From: Gammaproteobacteria bacterium
Lineage (GTDB): Bacteria; Pseudomonadota; Gammaproteobacteria; Natronospirales; REEB76
Assembly: GCA_027315405.1 (NCBI GenBank)
Contig: DAHUYB010000093.1
Span: 1 to 64,000 of the forward strand
Length of the DNA: 64,000 bases
Reading direction: 5' to 3'
Shown here: one piece after another, positions 1 through 7,034 of the stretch
Layout of the letters: the number at the start of each line of letters is the position of its first letter
How positions within the stretch are numbered: the first letter of the stretch is position 1
The notes under the pieces: generated by a model
The model's database searches: none
Told to the model about the DNA's origin: nothing
What the model saw: the letters and a program-made list of their open reading frames with translations, nothing else
Made by a program: the position numbers and the translations under genes

Positions 1-58
1 CCTTGTCGGGCTGCCGGGAGCGGTGTAGTCTTACCCTGTCTTACTTGAGGGAACGGAT

Positions 59-298
59 ATGGAAACCACCCGGCTTACCAGCAAAGGCCAGCTTGTCATT
101 CCCAAGACAATCCGGGACCGTCTGCGCATGGCGGCAGGCACGGAATTCACCGTTACTGCCTCCGGTCAGCGGATCGTGCTCGAAGCGGTGCGTCGCAAAG
201 GCCATCGGCTGAACGACTGGGCTGGCTTTAAGCATACCGTCAAAAAACTCAGCGATAAGGAAGCCTTTGCGCCGGTCGAATGGGATCGCAACACATGA
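59..298 (+). CDS. AbrB/SpoVT-type antitoxin (VapB-like)
   Basis: Small DNA-binding protein of 79 residues. The first 50 residues match the swapped-hairpin AbrB/MazE/SpoVT fold, with the characteristic TSKGQLVIPKTIRD stretch near residues 6-20. The C-terminal tail would contact the toxin. A ribosome site GAGGGA lies at 47-52, six bases before the ATG. The gene overlaps the PIN toxin gene by an ATGA, the usual antitoxin-first layout. In this family the antitoxin neutralises the PIN RNase and represses its own promoter. The promoter side is cut off by the window edge. Confidence 0.88.
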   Translation: METTRLTSKGQLVIPKTIRDRLRMAAGTEFTVTASGQRIVLEAVRRKGHRLNDWAGFKHTVKKLSDKEAFAPVEWDRNT

Positions 299-687
299 TT
301 GCGTTCGATACCAGCCTGGTGGTGCGCATCGCTGTTGGCGATCATCCGAAGCAGAAAGCCGCGGCGCTCAAGCTGCTGGAAACCAACATCGTTCTGATCC
401 CGAAAACCGTCATGCTGGAGACGGAATGGGTGCTGCGTTCCCGTTACGAGCTTGCACCACAGGATATTCTCGCGTTTCTGGCCTATCTGGCGGAGTCGGA
501 AGGTGTGGTGCTGGAAGATGAAAGCAGTGTCCGAAAAGCATTGGACTACTACAGTCATGGTGCAGACTTCGCGGATGCCATGCACCTCGCCAGCGCCGGT
601 GACGCGCCCCTGTATACCCTGGATCGAACCTTTTGCCGCAAGCCAATCCGGGCGGGAGCGGCCCCGACAGTGCATGTAGTGGGCTGA
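295..687 (+). CDS. PIN-domain ribonuclease toxin (VapC-like)
   Basis: PIN-fold RNase of 130 residues. The acidic residues expected for Mg binding are visible: Asp in MIAFDTS near the start, Glu in MLETEW, Asp in the ADFADAMHLA segment and Asp in LYTLDRTF. I chose the ATG at 295 over one at 280 because it overlaps the antitoxin stop as ATGA, which implies translational coupling. VapC toxins cleave tRNA or rRNA when the antitoxin is degraded. The gene is full length for the family. The target RNA cannot be predicted. Confidence 0.88.
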   Translation: MIAFDTSLVVRIAVGDHPKQKAAALKLLETNIVLIPKTVMLETEWVLRSRYELAPQDILAFLAYLAESEGVVLEDESSVRKALDYYSHGADFADAMHLASAGDAPLYTLDRTFCRKPIRAGAAPTVHVVG

Positions 688-710
688 CCACGCGGGAGCG
701 GTGAATACGC

Positions 711-1229
711 ATGGCGTTTAAGATTCGCGAGATATTCACCGCCCTGGACAAAGCCCGGGCGCGTTACGTGGTGGTGGGCGGTCTCGCGGTAATTCTGCAC
801 GGCTATGTCCGCGGTACGCATGACCTCGATCTGGTGATTGATCTGGAACCGGTCAATTGCGCAAAGGCCCTGAAAGCGCTTGAAACCATCGGTTTGCGTC
901 CGCGCTTGCCGGTCTCCATGCAGGACTTCGCCGATCCGGAGAAGCGCCGGGACTGGCACGACAATCGCCACATGCAAGTCTTCCAGCTCTGGGACCCCAG
1001 GAACGAGCAGCGTTGCATAGACATTTTCGTCCATGAGCCGCTCAAGTTTGACGATCTCTGGCGGGATTCGATTATCAAGGACTATGATGGTGTGCCGATC
1101 AGGATCGCAGGCATTCCGCATTTGATTACGATGAAGAAGCAAGCGAACCGTCCCAGAGATCATGAGGACATCGCTAAACTCGAGGAAATCCAGAAAGCAG
1201 GCATGGGCTTGGGTCCTAAACCAAAATGA
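711..1229 (+). CDS. Nucleotidyltransferase-fold protein 1
   Basis: 172-residue protein with the minimal nucleotidyltransferase (pol-beta-like) core. It has a GG pair at residues 23-24, then HGYVRGTHDLDL, where D38 and D40 form the first metal-binding pair, and a third Asp at D104 in RCIDIF. The family includes MNT/AbiEii-like proteins that AMPylate or add nucleotides to a partner, tRNA or kinase. The ribosome site GGGAGCGG lies about ten bases upstream. The stop overlaps the next small gene as ATGA. A role in a toxin-antitoxin or antiphage pair is inferred from context; the substrate is unknown. Confidence 0.75.
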   Translation: MAFKIREIFTALDKARARYVVVGGLAVILHGYVRGTHDLDLVIDLEPVNCAKALKALETIGLRPRLPVSMQDFADPEKRRDWHDNRHMQVFQLWDPRNEQRCIDIFVHEPLKFDDLWRDSIIKDYDGVPIRIAGIPHLITMKKQANRPRDHEDIAKLEEIQKAGMGLGPKPK

Positions 1230-1515
1230 CAAAAAAACAGCAGGATGATCTGCGCTGTACGTTCGAGGACGCCGAACGCAATAACTTATTGGCTGGCATG
1301 CGCATGAGTACGCGCGCCAAAATCGAGTTCTTCGAGGAGATGATTGATTTAGCCTGGCGTACCGGAGCCATCAAGCCGTTGCAGCAAGCAGGCAAACCGC
1401 CCGCGACCGCAACAACAGTTTCGTCTCGCTCATGGAAGCGGTGAAGTTCAATTCACTGGGGCAGATATCCCACGCCCTTTACGAGGTGGGCGGGGAATAC
1501 CGAAGGAATATGTGA
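1226..1515 (+). pseudogene. Small partner gene of nucleotidyltransferase 1, probably frameshifted
   Basis: Starts at an ATG overlapping the previous stop (ATGA). The open frame ends at 1444 after 72 residues, and its last dozen residues (ATATTVSSRSWKR) look unlike protein. Moving one frame back near 1400 gives a better continuation, RDRNNSFVSLMEAVKF onward, ending in a TGA at 1513-1515. That TGA overlaps the GTG start of the next gene as GTGA, exactly the coupling seen elsewhere in this operon. I infer a one-base deletion around 1397-1410. No canonical slippery heptamer is visible, so programmed frameshifting is less likely. Function unknown. Confidence 0.55.
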
Positions 1516-2060
1516 GCGGCATGTCCAGGCTTGCCGAACAGATCCAGCAGGCTGTGGCTGCCTTTAGCGGATGCAAGACGCCGCCCGCGCTGATCGGTGG
1601 TGTGGCGCTGGCGGCTCACCAAGTCGTGCGCGCCACCCGCGACGTGGATTTCCTGGTGGATGCCGCGGATGCGGATCACGTCCACAAGGCGCTCATCGGA
1701 CTCGGATACCGTTGCGCGTATCGCAGTGAGGATGCCGCCAACTACCTGCGGGAAGATGAGAGCCTGGACCTGCTGTATGCGCACCGTCCTATGGCGCAAC
1801 GTCTGTTGACCGAGGCCAAAGACCGGGATACCGCGCTGGGCCGGGTTCGGGTCATCAGCGTCGAAGGTCTCATCGGTTTCAAGCTGCAGGCGCTGACCAA
1901 TAACCCGTCCCGCCTGCGGGACCGGGACGACATCCTTGCCCTGTTGCGCACGCACCGGGGCCGGCTCAATATGCAGGAAGTGCGCGGCTACTTCGCCCTG
2001 TTTGACCGCACGGAGATGCTGGATGAATACCTCGCCGAAATCACCGCTGAAAAAAACTGA
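1512..2060 (+). CDS. Nucleotidyltransferase-fold protein 2
   Basis: 182-residue protein with the same core as the gene at 711 but little further similarity: GG at residues 29-30, RATRDVDFLVD with metal-binding Asp 44 and Asp 46, and a likely third Asp at residue 86 in ESLDLLY. The GTG at 1512 is preferred because it overlaps the end of the reconstructed upstream gene. An ATG at 1521 is the alternative. Its 3' end overlaps another small gene starting at 2023. It probably belongs to the same four-gene unit; substrate and phenotype cannot be read from sequence. Confidence 0.72.
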   Translation: MSGMSRLAEQIQQAVAAFSGCKTPPALIGGVALAAHQVVRATRDVDFLVDAADADHVHKALIGLGYRCAYRSEDAANYLREDESLDLLYAHRPMAQRLLTEAKDRDTALGRVRVISVEGLIGFKLQALTNNPSRLRDRDDILALLRTHRGRLNMQEVRGYFALFDRTEMLDEYLAEITAEKN

Positions 2061-2220
2061 GCGCGATCTTCAGCCGCTGGCCGGTGGCGAGGTGATGGCA
2101 ACGTCATTGTCAGCCGGATCGGACCTCGCCGATTGGGTTGACCTGATGGAAATTGTCGAAGCGCTGTGTCCGAAATGGCCGGCGCGCACGCCCGAGAAAT
2201 ACACTGTTTTCAAACTCTAG
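2023..2220 (+). CDS. Small partner protein of nucleotidyltransferase 2
   Basis: 65-residue protein beginning MNTSPKSPLKK and containing a compact acidic-hydrophobic segment, LADWVDLMEIVEALCPKWP, before a short tail ending VFKL. It starts inside the last 38 bases of the nucleotidyltransferase gene in another frame, so it is probably coupled to it. No known domain recognised. Position and size mirror the small gene behind nucleotidyltransferase 1. I infer that each enzyme has a dedicated small partner, but the two partners are not obviously alike in sequence. Confidence 0.55.
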   Translation: MNTSPKSPLKKTERDLQPLAGGEVMATSLSAGSDLADWVDLMEIVEALCPKWPARTPEKYTVFKL

Positions 2221-2314
2221 CTGCCTGCTTGATTGGTGGGGTTCCCGTCATTCAGACATAGGCCGGAACCCGGTTTAAGAAGGGTGTAAATAACATCTAA
2301 CCGGGGAGATTCAA

Positions 2315-2755
2315 ATGGCACAACAGATCGTAGTTTCAGAAGACATGCTGGAAGCCTTGCAGGCCACACGCCCCTGGGTGAAATTTCTCGCGATCCTGGG
2401 GTTCGTGGTGATGGCGTTCATGATCATTGCGGGACTGTTCATGTTCGTGGGCTTTTCCTTTGTCCCCGTCCGACCCGGGCTGCCGCCGTTTCTTGGCCCC
2501 ATCCTTGGGATCGTGTATCTCGTCATGGCGATCTTCTTTTATCTGATCCCTTGCCTGTATCTGCTCCGCTATGGCAATGCGATCACACGCATCCCGGCAT
2601 CCGGGCAGACGGCACTCGAAGACGCGCTGAAGCAGCAGAAATCTTTCTGGAAGTACATGGGGATATTCGCCATCATAGTGATCGCGGTCTACGTACTTGT
2701 GATTGTCGGCGGAATAGCGTTTGCCATTATTTATGGGTCAATGCATCATCCATGA
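2315..2755 (+). CDS. DUF5362-like small membrane protein
   Basis: 146-residue inner-membrane protein. After a short cytoplasmic N-terminus (VSEDMLEALQATRPWVKF) there are hydrophobic segments near residues 22-46, 56-84 and 115-140, with a soluble stretch (TALEDALKQQKSFWKYMGI) before the last. This layout fits the DUF5362 family, whose function is unknown. A GGGGAGA ribosome site precedes the ATG. Base composition matches the neighbours, so the protein looks native rather than part of the AT-rich unit downstream. Confidence 0.65.
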   Translation: MAQQIVVSEDMLEALQATRPWVKFLAILGFVVMAFMIIAGLFMFVGFSFVPVRPGLPPFLGPILGIVYLVMAIFFYLIPCLYLLRYGNAITRIPASGQTALEDALKQQKSFWKYMGIFAIIVIAVYVLVIVGGIAFAIIYGSMHHP

Positions 2756-2789
2756 TGCTTAGACAGTTTCAGTGCAGAAAAAGAGTAAA

Positions 2790-2812
2790 GAAAAGGGTAG
2801 CGACCCCTTTTT
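2790..2812 (+). terminator. Candidate rho-independent terminator
   Basis: An imperfect hairpin, AAAAGGGT / AGCG / ACCCCTTTTT, with a T-run on its 3' side lies 35 bases after the DUF5362-like gene. It separates that gene from the AT-rich unit. It may equally be a fragment of a dispersed repeat. Confidence 0.45.
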
Positions 2813-2856
2813 CGTCAATGCTCATCCATAAAGTATTAACCGTGTGTTAATCTCAA

Positions 2857-2943
2857 GCCCACAAATGGGCACAACATTGTTGCAATTTTTGGGCCCCACG
2901 CACATAGAAAGTTGTGGGTGTATGTATGTGATACCAACGTTGG
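2857..2943. promoter_or_regulatory. Cluster of inverted repeats before the ATPase operon
   Basis: Four short dyads lie within 90 bases: GCCCA-4-TGGGC at 2857-2870; CAACA-T-TGTTG at 2872-2882; CCCAC-14-GTGGG at 2895-2918; and the perfect palindrome CCAACGTTGG at 2934-2943, nine bases before the ATG. No Shine-Dalgarno site stands between the last palindrome and the start. The arrangement suggests an operator or RNA structures controlling the operon; the binding protein is unknown. Confidence 0.45.
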
Positions 2944-2952
2944 CACTCAATT

Positions 2953-4176
2953 ATGCTCGAACTAATTAAGATTAAGAATTTTAGATCAATCGAAGACGCT
3001 GAAATTAATTTGGCGCCTATAACGGTATTCTACGGTCCTACTGGTGCGGGTAAGTCAACGGTCCTCTATGCGCTTGCTGCTCTACGAAACTTTATTCTCA
3101 ATCCCAATCAGAACGCAGATGGTTTTTTCAATTTAGGTTTCCAGGGTCTTGGTGGTTTTGAGCAGTGTGTCTTTAATCACGACGTAAATCGAAAGTTGTT
3201 AATTTCGGTCACATCAAGAAATGGAAAAGATCAAACCGTCAAATACAGCATGACACTTACTAAGAACAGCGTCGAACTGTCCCTAGAATCCGAGGCAGTC
3301 GAACTGGATAGCGGAAGTTTGGATCCTATATCGCTTAGAGCTGAAGTCTCAATTCCTTATCAGTTGAATCAATCCTTCTCTACTACAACAGGTTCTGGTG
3401 ATTTAGGATTTACAATAAATTGGAATGGCATCACATGTAATGTCGTTCCGAATTCACCAACTCAGCAGACGCAAAAACGTACTGTCGAAATCGCAACATT
3501 TCTGAACCGTATCGTAGAAGAAATCAGAAATGTGGATATTGTCCCACATAAACGAGGTTTCTTTAAGGCCGCGTATACCACTGTGCCAATAACAAATATA
3601 CCCACTTCGGATGATGAGGTGGCATCATTGATTATTAATGATCCACACATGCCGGCAAAGATAGCAATCGAATCTGATGCAATATTTAATAGAGACTTCC
3701 GAACCATTACTCCACCAGGCACCGCCACAGTCTATTTACAGACAACGGACAAGAAAGCTAAAACACCTGTTTATATTGTCAATGATGGTTTTGGTGTTAA
3801 CCAGGTAATTTACATTCTTGCAAAGATATTCCGAAGTGGTTTCACAACGCTACTGATAGAGGAACCCGAGGTCCATTTGCACCCAACAGTTATTCGCAAC
3901 TTAGCAATAAGATTATGCGAGATTATGCGGGATGAGCAGAAACAACTTATTTTTACGACCCACAGTGAGCAATTTTTAATTGCTCTTCTCGCGTGTGTAG
4001 TAAAGAATGAATTAAAAGCATCTGATTTGAAGTGTTATCAAGTAGAGAGAGAAAAAAAATCATCAAAATTCGAAGAGCAGCCTGTAGGGGAGAATGGTCA
4101 AATAGAAGGTGGCTTAGCGTCGTTTCTGAAGGCTGAAATGGAAGACTTGGATAGTTTCCTAAAGCCTGGCACATAG
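2953..4176 (+). CDS. OLD-like / AAA_15-type ATPase
   Basis: 407-residue ABC-class ATPase of the SMC/OLD type. The N-terminus, with IKNFRSIEDAEINL followed by Walker A GPTGAGKST at residues 28-36, is typical. Walker B with paired glutamates (LLIEEPEVHLHP) is near residue 301, and the H-loop (FTTHSEQFL) near 334. There is no C-terminal TOPRIM domain, so nuclease activity would have to come from a partner. The next gene starts two bases after this stop. The DNA is visibly AT-rich compared with both flanks, pointing to recent transfer. Related ATPases are the sensor half of several antiphage systems (OLD-like families such as Gabija GajA, PARIS AriA, Septu PtuA); assignment to any of these is not supported. 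Confidence 0.85.
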   Translation: MLELIKIKNFRSIEDAEINLAPITVFYGPTGAGKSTVLYALAALRNFILNPNQNADGFFNLGFQGLGGFEQCVFNHDVNRKLLISVTSRNGKDQTVKYSMTLTKNSVELSLESEAVELDSGSLDPISLRAEVSIPYQLNQSFSTTTGSGDLGFTINWNGITCNVVPNSPTQQTQKRTVEIATFLNRIVEEIRNVDIVPHKRGFFKAAYTTVPITNIPTSDDEVASLIINDPHMPAKIAIESDAIFNRDFRTITPPGTATVYLQTTDKKAKTPVYIVNDGFGVNQVIYILAKIFRSGFTTLLIEEPEVHLHPTVIRNLAIRLCEIMRDEQKQLIFTTHSEQFLIALLACVVKNELKASDLKCYQVEREKKSSKFEEQPVGENGQIEGGLASFLKAEMEDLDSFLKPGT

Positions 4177-4177
4177 A

Positions 4178-4621
4178 ATGGCTGACCTGATCCTGAATGA
4201 GTGGGTTTGGTCGAATTTGATTGACAATAGTACAGAGAGATTTAGGGACGAGACTTATAGCTTAATTCAGAAGATCTTCGTAGGACCCGACCGATTGATC
4301 ATGGTCAGGCCAAGTCCATCATTCAAAAAGGCATATAACCTTTGTAAATATAATCAGATGCCCCAGAGGGGATTTGCAAAATACATCGTTCTGAATTTTT
4401 TATTGAACTCCACAAAATGTCTGTTTCTACCAGTAGAGGATTTGAATCCACTACCAAATGAGTTACAAAAAGTTGTTAAAGATGATGATCGCTACTTAGT
4501 TCAAGCAATTATCACAGTGCCAAATAGTATTCTTGTTTCAACAGATGGACCTCTGCTAATCGATCTGAAGAAAAATGGAATCTCATGCGTACATAGAGAT
4601 AATTTTATTAAAGAATATTAA
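4178..4621 (+). CDS. Possible PIN-like effector partner of the ATPase
   Basis: 147-residue protein with no family I recognise with certainty. The C-terminal half resembles the end of PIN-like nucleases: an acidic KDDDRYLVQAII helix (Asp 102-104), then a strand and turn, ILVSTDGPLL (Asp 123), and a final GISCVHRDNFI. The N-terminus LILNEWVWSNL sits where PIN domains have their first strand, but the usual Asp-x-Asn is replaced by Asn-Glu. It starts two bases after the ATPase stop and shares its AT-rich composition, so the two were probably acquired together. I infer a nuclease effector; inactive PIN-like or unrelated folds remain possible. Confidence 0.6.
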   Translation: MADLILNEWVWSNLIDNSTERFRDETYSLIQKIFVGPDRLIMVRPSPSFKKAYNLCKYNQMPQRGFAKYIVLNFLLNSTKCLFLPVEDLNPLPNELQKVVKDDDRYLVQAIITVPNSILVSTDGPLLIDLKKNGISCVHRDNFIKEY

Positions 4622-4894
4622 ATTGTTTTCGATATTCCAGATCAACGAAACTCATTCACAGAGGAACAGAGGAATCGGGGTCGGTTCAGGTCTTGAAATA
4701 TCAGTTATCAGCTAATTAGAGACGGTTCACGGTTTATCGTAAGAACACCTGATATCTCCGCTCCAGCGCATCTTTCGATGGCCGATCCGCAGTCCGAGAC
4801 GGCAAAAGCAAATCCGAACTGTGCAGCGCCTGCAATCCATATTTAAGCATGGGTTCATCTGCCTTGCTGAGTACGGCCTCACGTACTTCGATTT
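4622..4894. other. Gene-poor stretch with a possible coding remnant
   Basis: No complete gene. On the minus strand, one frame is open from about 4919 down to a TAA at 4734-4736 and reads like protein (for example VREAVLSKADEPMLKYG and PSKDALERRYQVFLR). It has no plausible start and overlaps the end of the DUF5694-type gene. On the plus strand, 4673-4703 (GGGGTCGG to AATATC) resembles sequence often seen next to mobile REP/RAYT elements; this is from memory, not from a search. The stretch may be scar tissue from the insertion of the unit at 2953-4621. Confidence 0.3.
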
Positions 4895-5977
4895 TTAAGG
4901 CCTGGAACCAAGCACCTTCTCTGTATCGACTATCTTCACGCCCGGCATCAATCCAAGAATTTCATCCAGCCACGGCTTGTGGGTAGCGCCGTCGATCACC
5001 AGCACTCGGACGCTGGGACGTTCACGGAAGGTCGCCATGATATTGGCCGCCATGCGCAGGTTGCGGGCTTCCCAGCCGGTGACGTACATCTGGCCGTAGT
5101 GCTGCGGCGAGTCGTCGCGCAGCGCGGCGCCCATGTCGCTGGTGATCAGCGTTTGCTGCACTTCAGGGCTGTTGAGAAAACGGTACAACGCCAGTATCTG
5201 GTTGTGCGCCAGCAGGTCCTGCTGGCGGGCCTCGAGGGGTTGCATGCGGGCCTTGGTCGAAGCCCAGGCTTTGCGAATCGCAGCTTCAAATGCCTTGTCC
5301 TGCTGGTCCGGAATCCGGATGTTGTCGCCGGTATGGTCGTCAATCGGGTACACGCGTTGCAGGCCCAGCTTCACAGCCAGGGGCGCGGCGATCAGGTAAT
5401 CCTCGTTCCTGCGATCGATATATTTGTTCAGGTCCGCTACCAAGGCAGCGTCCAGGCCGTCACCCGCGTGCCTTTCGGATTGCGTCAGTTGCAGCCACTG
5501 CACCAGCGCCGAGGCCGGTTCGCCCGAGGCCAGGAACAAGGCGGCGAGATGCCGGCGCTGGGCCGGCGCCGGCTGCGCCGGCCAGTCGTGCAACGCCTGG
5601 TCTGCGGCAATGATGGCCGCCGGTATATCCAAACCGGTCGCGGCTTTGGCGGCCTTGGTAACCACGCAGAAGGGCGAGATGTTTTCCGGGTTGTAGATGC
5701 TCGGATACTGCGCCATCAGCGCGCAGCCTTCGCCGGAGATGCCTTCAATGGTGATGATGTCCGGCTTGAACGCGGCCAGCCGCGCAAGCAGCGGTTGCAG
5801 CGATTGCGGCTTGAACCCCTTGGGCGCGTTGGACAGGTGCGCGGTGCCCAACACCAGCACTTGGGTACGCGGGCCGGTCATGCCATGCGCCAGCACAGGA
5901 AGGTCCACCTGGGCCTGCGCCGTGCCTGCGCACGCCAGCAGTGCGAACAGACAATAAATGCCAAATCGAAATTTCAT
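4895..5977 (-). CDS. Exported DUF5694-type protein
   Basis: 360 residues from the ATG at 5977, which has a GGAGGA ribosome site and opens a clear signal peptide (MKFRFGIYCLFALLACAGTAQAQ). The mature part begins with VLVLGTAHLSN and later has DIITIEGISGEGC. This is the layout of the DUF5694 family, distantly like the TraB/PrgY (EreA/ChaN-like) fold, with conserved His and Glu. The enzymatic role is unknown. A longer reading from 6064 is possible but would bury the signal peptide. Transcribed alone, toward the AT-rich unit. Confidence 0.68.
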   Translation of the reverse strand: MKFRFGIYCLFALLACAGTAQAQVDLPVLAHGMTGPRTQVLVLGTAHLSNAPKGFKPQSLQPLLARLAAFKPDIITIEGISGEGCALMAQYPSIYNPENISPFCVVTKAAKAATGLDIPAAIIAADQALHDWPAQPAPAQRRHLAALFLASGEPASALVQWLQLTQSERHAGDGLDAALVADLNKYIDRRNEDYLIAAPLAVKLGLQRVYPIDDHTGDNIRIPDQQDKAFEAAIRKAWASTKARMQPLEARQQDLLAHNQILALYRFLNSPEVQQTLITSDMGAALRDDSPQHYGQMYVTGWEARNLRMAANIMATFRERPSVRVLVIDGATHKPWLDEILGLMPGVKIVDTEKVLGSRP

Positions 5978-6076
5978 ACATTCCTCCAATGAATAATCAA
6001 GGCATGACCTCGGTTTATCCCAAAAGCTGGTGAACCTCTCTGATGTCACAGGAGTTGACTGCACATCAGTGAGGCG

Positions 6077-6832
6077 TCAATAGGTTACGACAGAACGCCG
6101 TAAGATCCTGGTGCCTACAATATTGATTACATTATTCCCCGTAGGGCATTTTATGGCGTTATTGATTTCGTAACAGAAGATGACCTTCATGTGCAATGTC
6201 TTGCCCGCGTAGCCCTGTGGTGGTGACGGTAGGGTGGTACTGGTCATAGCGCCTATGGCAAGCTCGTCCAGATCCTTGTGCCCGCTGGATTTGGCGACGG
6301 CAACATTGCTGGCTTTGCCATCCAGATAATAGAAATCCACGGTAACACTGCCCATTTCGTCATTGAGGATGGCCACCCTGCTGTATTCAGATTTGCTTTG
6401 TATGGCCTTATACAGGTTGTACTGGAATGACCGGTAAAGCGTAAACATCTGCAGCGGCAGCTGGAATGCATGGGGTTGGCCGGTATGCAGTCCGTAGAGC
6501 TTGGGTACCTTCGCTGTCACCACCTGCTGCAGCATAAGCTTGTCCAGATCAGGATTGCCCGTACTTGCGACGATCTCGGGATCTTCGATTTTCCCATTGG
6601 CGAACAGGAACTTCACTGTTCCATGTATCCCGGGCTTGGCCGGACTGGCTGCATTGGCAGGCAAATGCACCACGGACTGTACGGCGGAGAACAACTCCGC
6701 CTGCCAAAAGGGATTCGTCCAGTAGGCCTGGTCCGAGAATAAAGGTGGCTTATTGGCCTGCGGTGGCGTGGTGCCGCAAGCGCTCAAGGCACATGCGAGC
6801 ACTAAAACGGCTAAATTCCGGTATTCGCGCAT
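6077..6832 (-). CDS. Lipoprotein with TonB_C-like repeats
   Basis: 251 residues with a lipoprotein signal (VLVLACALSAC; the lipidated Cys is residue 19), followed by a Pro-rich linker. Two segments resemble the TonB C-terminal fold: HGTVKFLFANGKIEDPEIV near residues 70-88, and GSVTVDFYYLDGKASNVAV near 161-179. There is no membrane-spanning TonB N-terminus, so it cannot act as energy transducer by itself. It probably sits in the outer or inner membrane facing the periplasm. Function unknown. The DUF5694-type gene lies about 100 bases downstream on the same strand. Confidence 0.62.
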   Translation of the reverse strand: MREYRNLAVLVLACALSACGTTPPQANKPPLFSDQAYWTNPFWQAELFSAVQSVVHLPANAASPAKPGIHGTVKFLFANGKIEDPEIVASTGNPDLDKLMLQQVVTAKVPKLYGLHTGQPHAFQLPLQMFTLYRSFQYNLYKAIQSKSEYSRVAILNDEMGSVTVDFYYLDGKASNVAVAKSSGHKDLDELAIGAMTSTTLPSPPQGYAGKTLHMKVIFCYEINNAIKCPTGNNVINIVGTRILRRSVVTY

Positions 6833-7034
6833 GGCTGATCCCCTATTACCAGCAATGAATGAAGCACAGCCTACGACTTTTGTCAGCCTGGGTGAAGGCT
6901 GACCCTAATAAGAACTTGGTGTTCCAGTTTTATTACGGCATGCTATGAAGACAGTCTATCTGGCGCTGTCTGCGCGACGACACCGGGGAGGCTCGGGTCG
7001 TGCTGCAAGAATACAAGTATCAGGAGAAGTCGCC

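Noticed and set aside
1397-1410. Programmed -1 frameshift site
   Set aside because: No X-XXY-YYZ heptamer and no clear downstream stem; a deletion explains the data better.
1936-2022. Longer 5' extension of the second small partner gene
   Set aside because: The extension (Cys/Arg-rich) lies wholly inside the nucleotidyltransferase gene; the ATG at 2023 gives a normal protein.
4979-5992. 337-residue plus-strand frame opposite the DUF5694-type gene
   Set aside because: Antisense shadow: Arg/Gly/His-rich, no family pattern, and no start signal; the minus-strand gene has a signal peptide and ribosome site.
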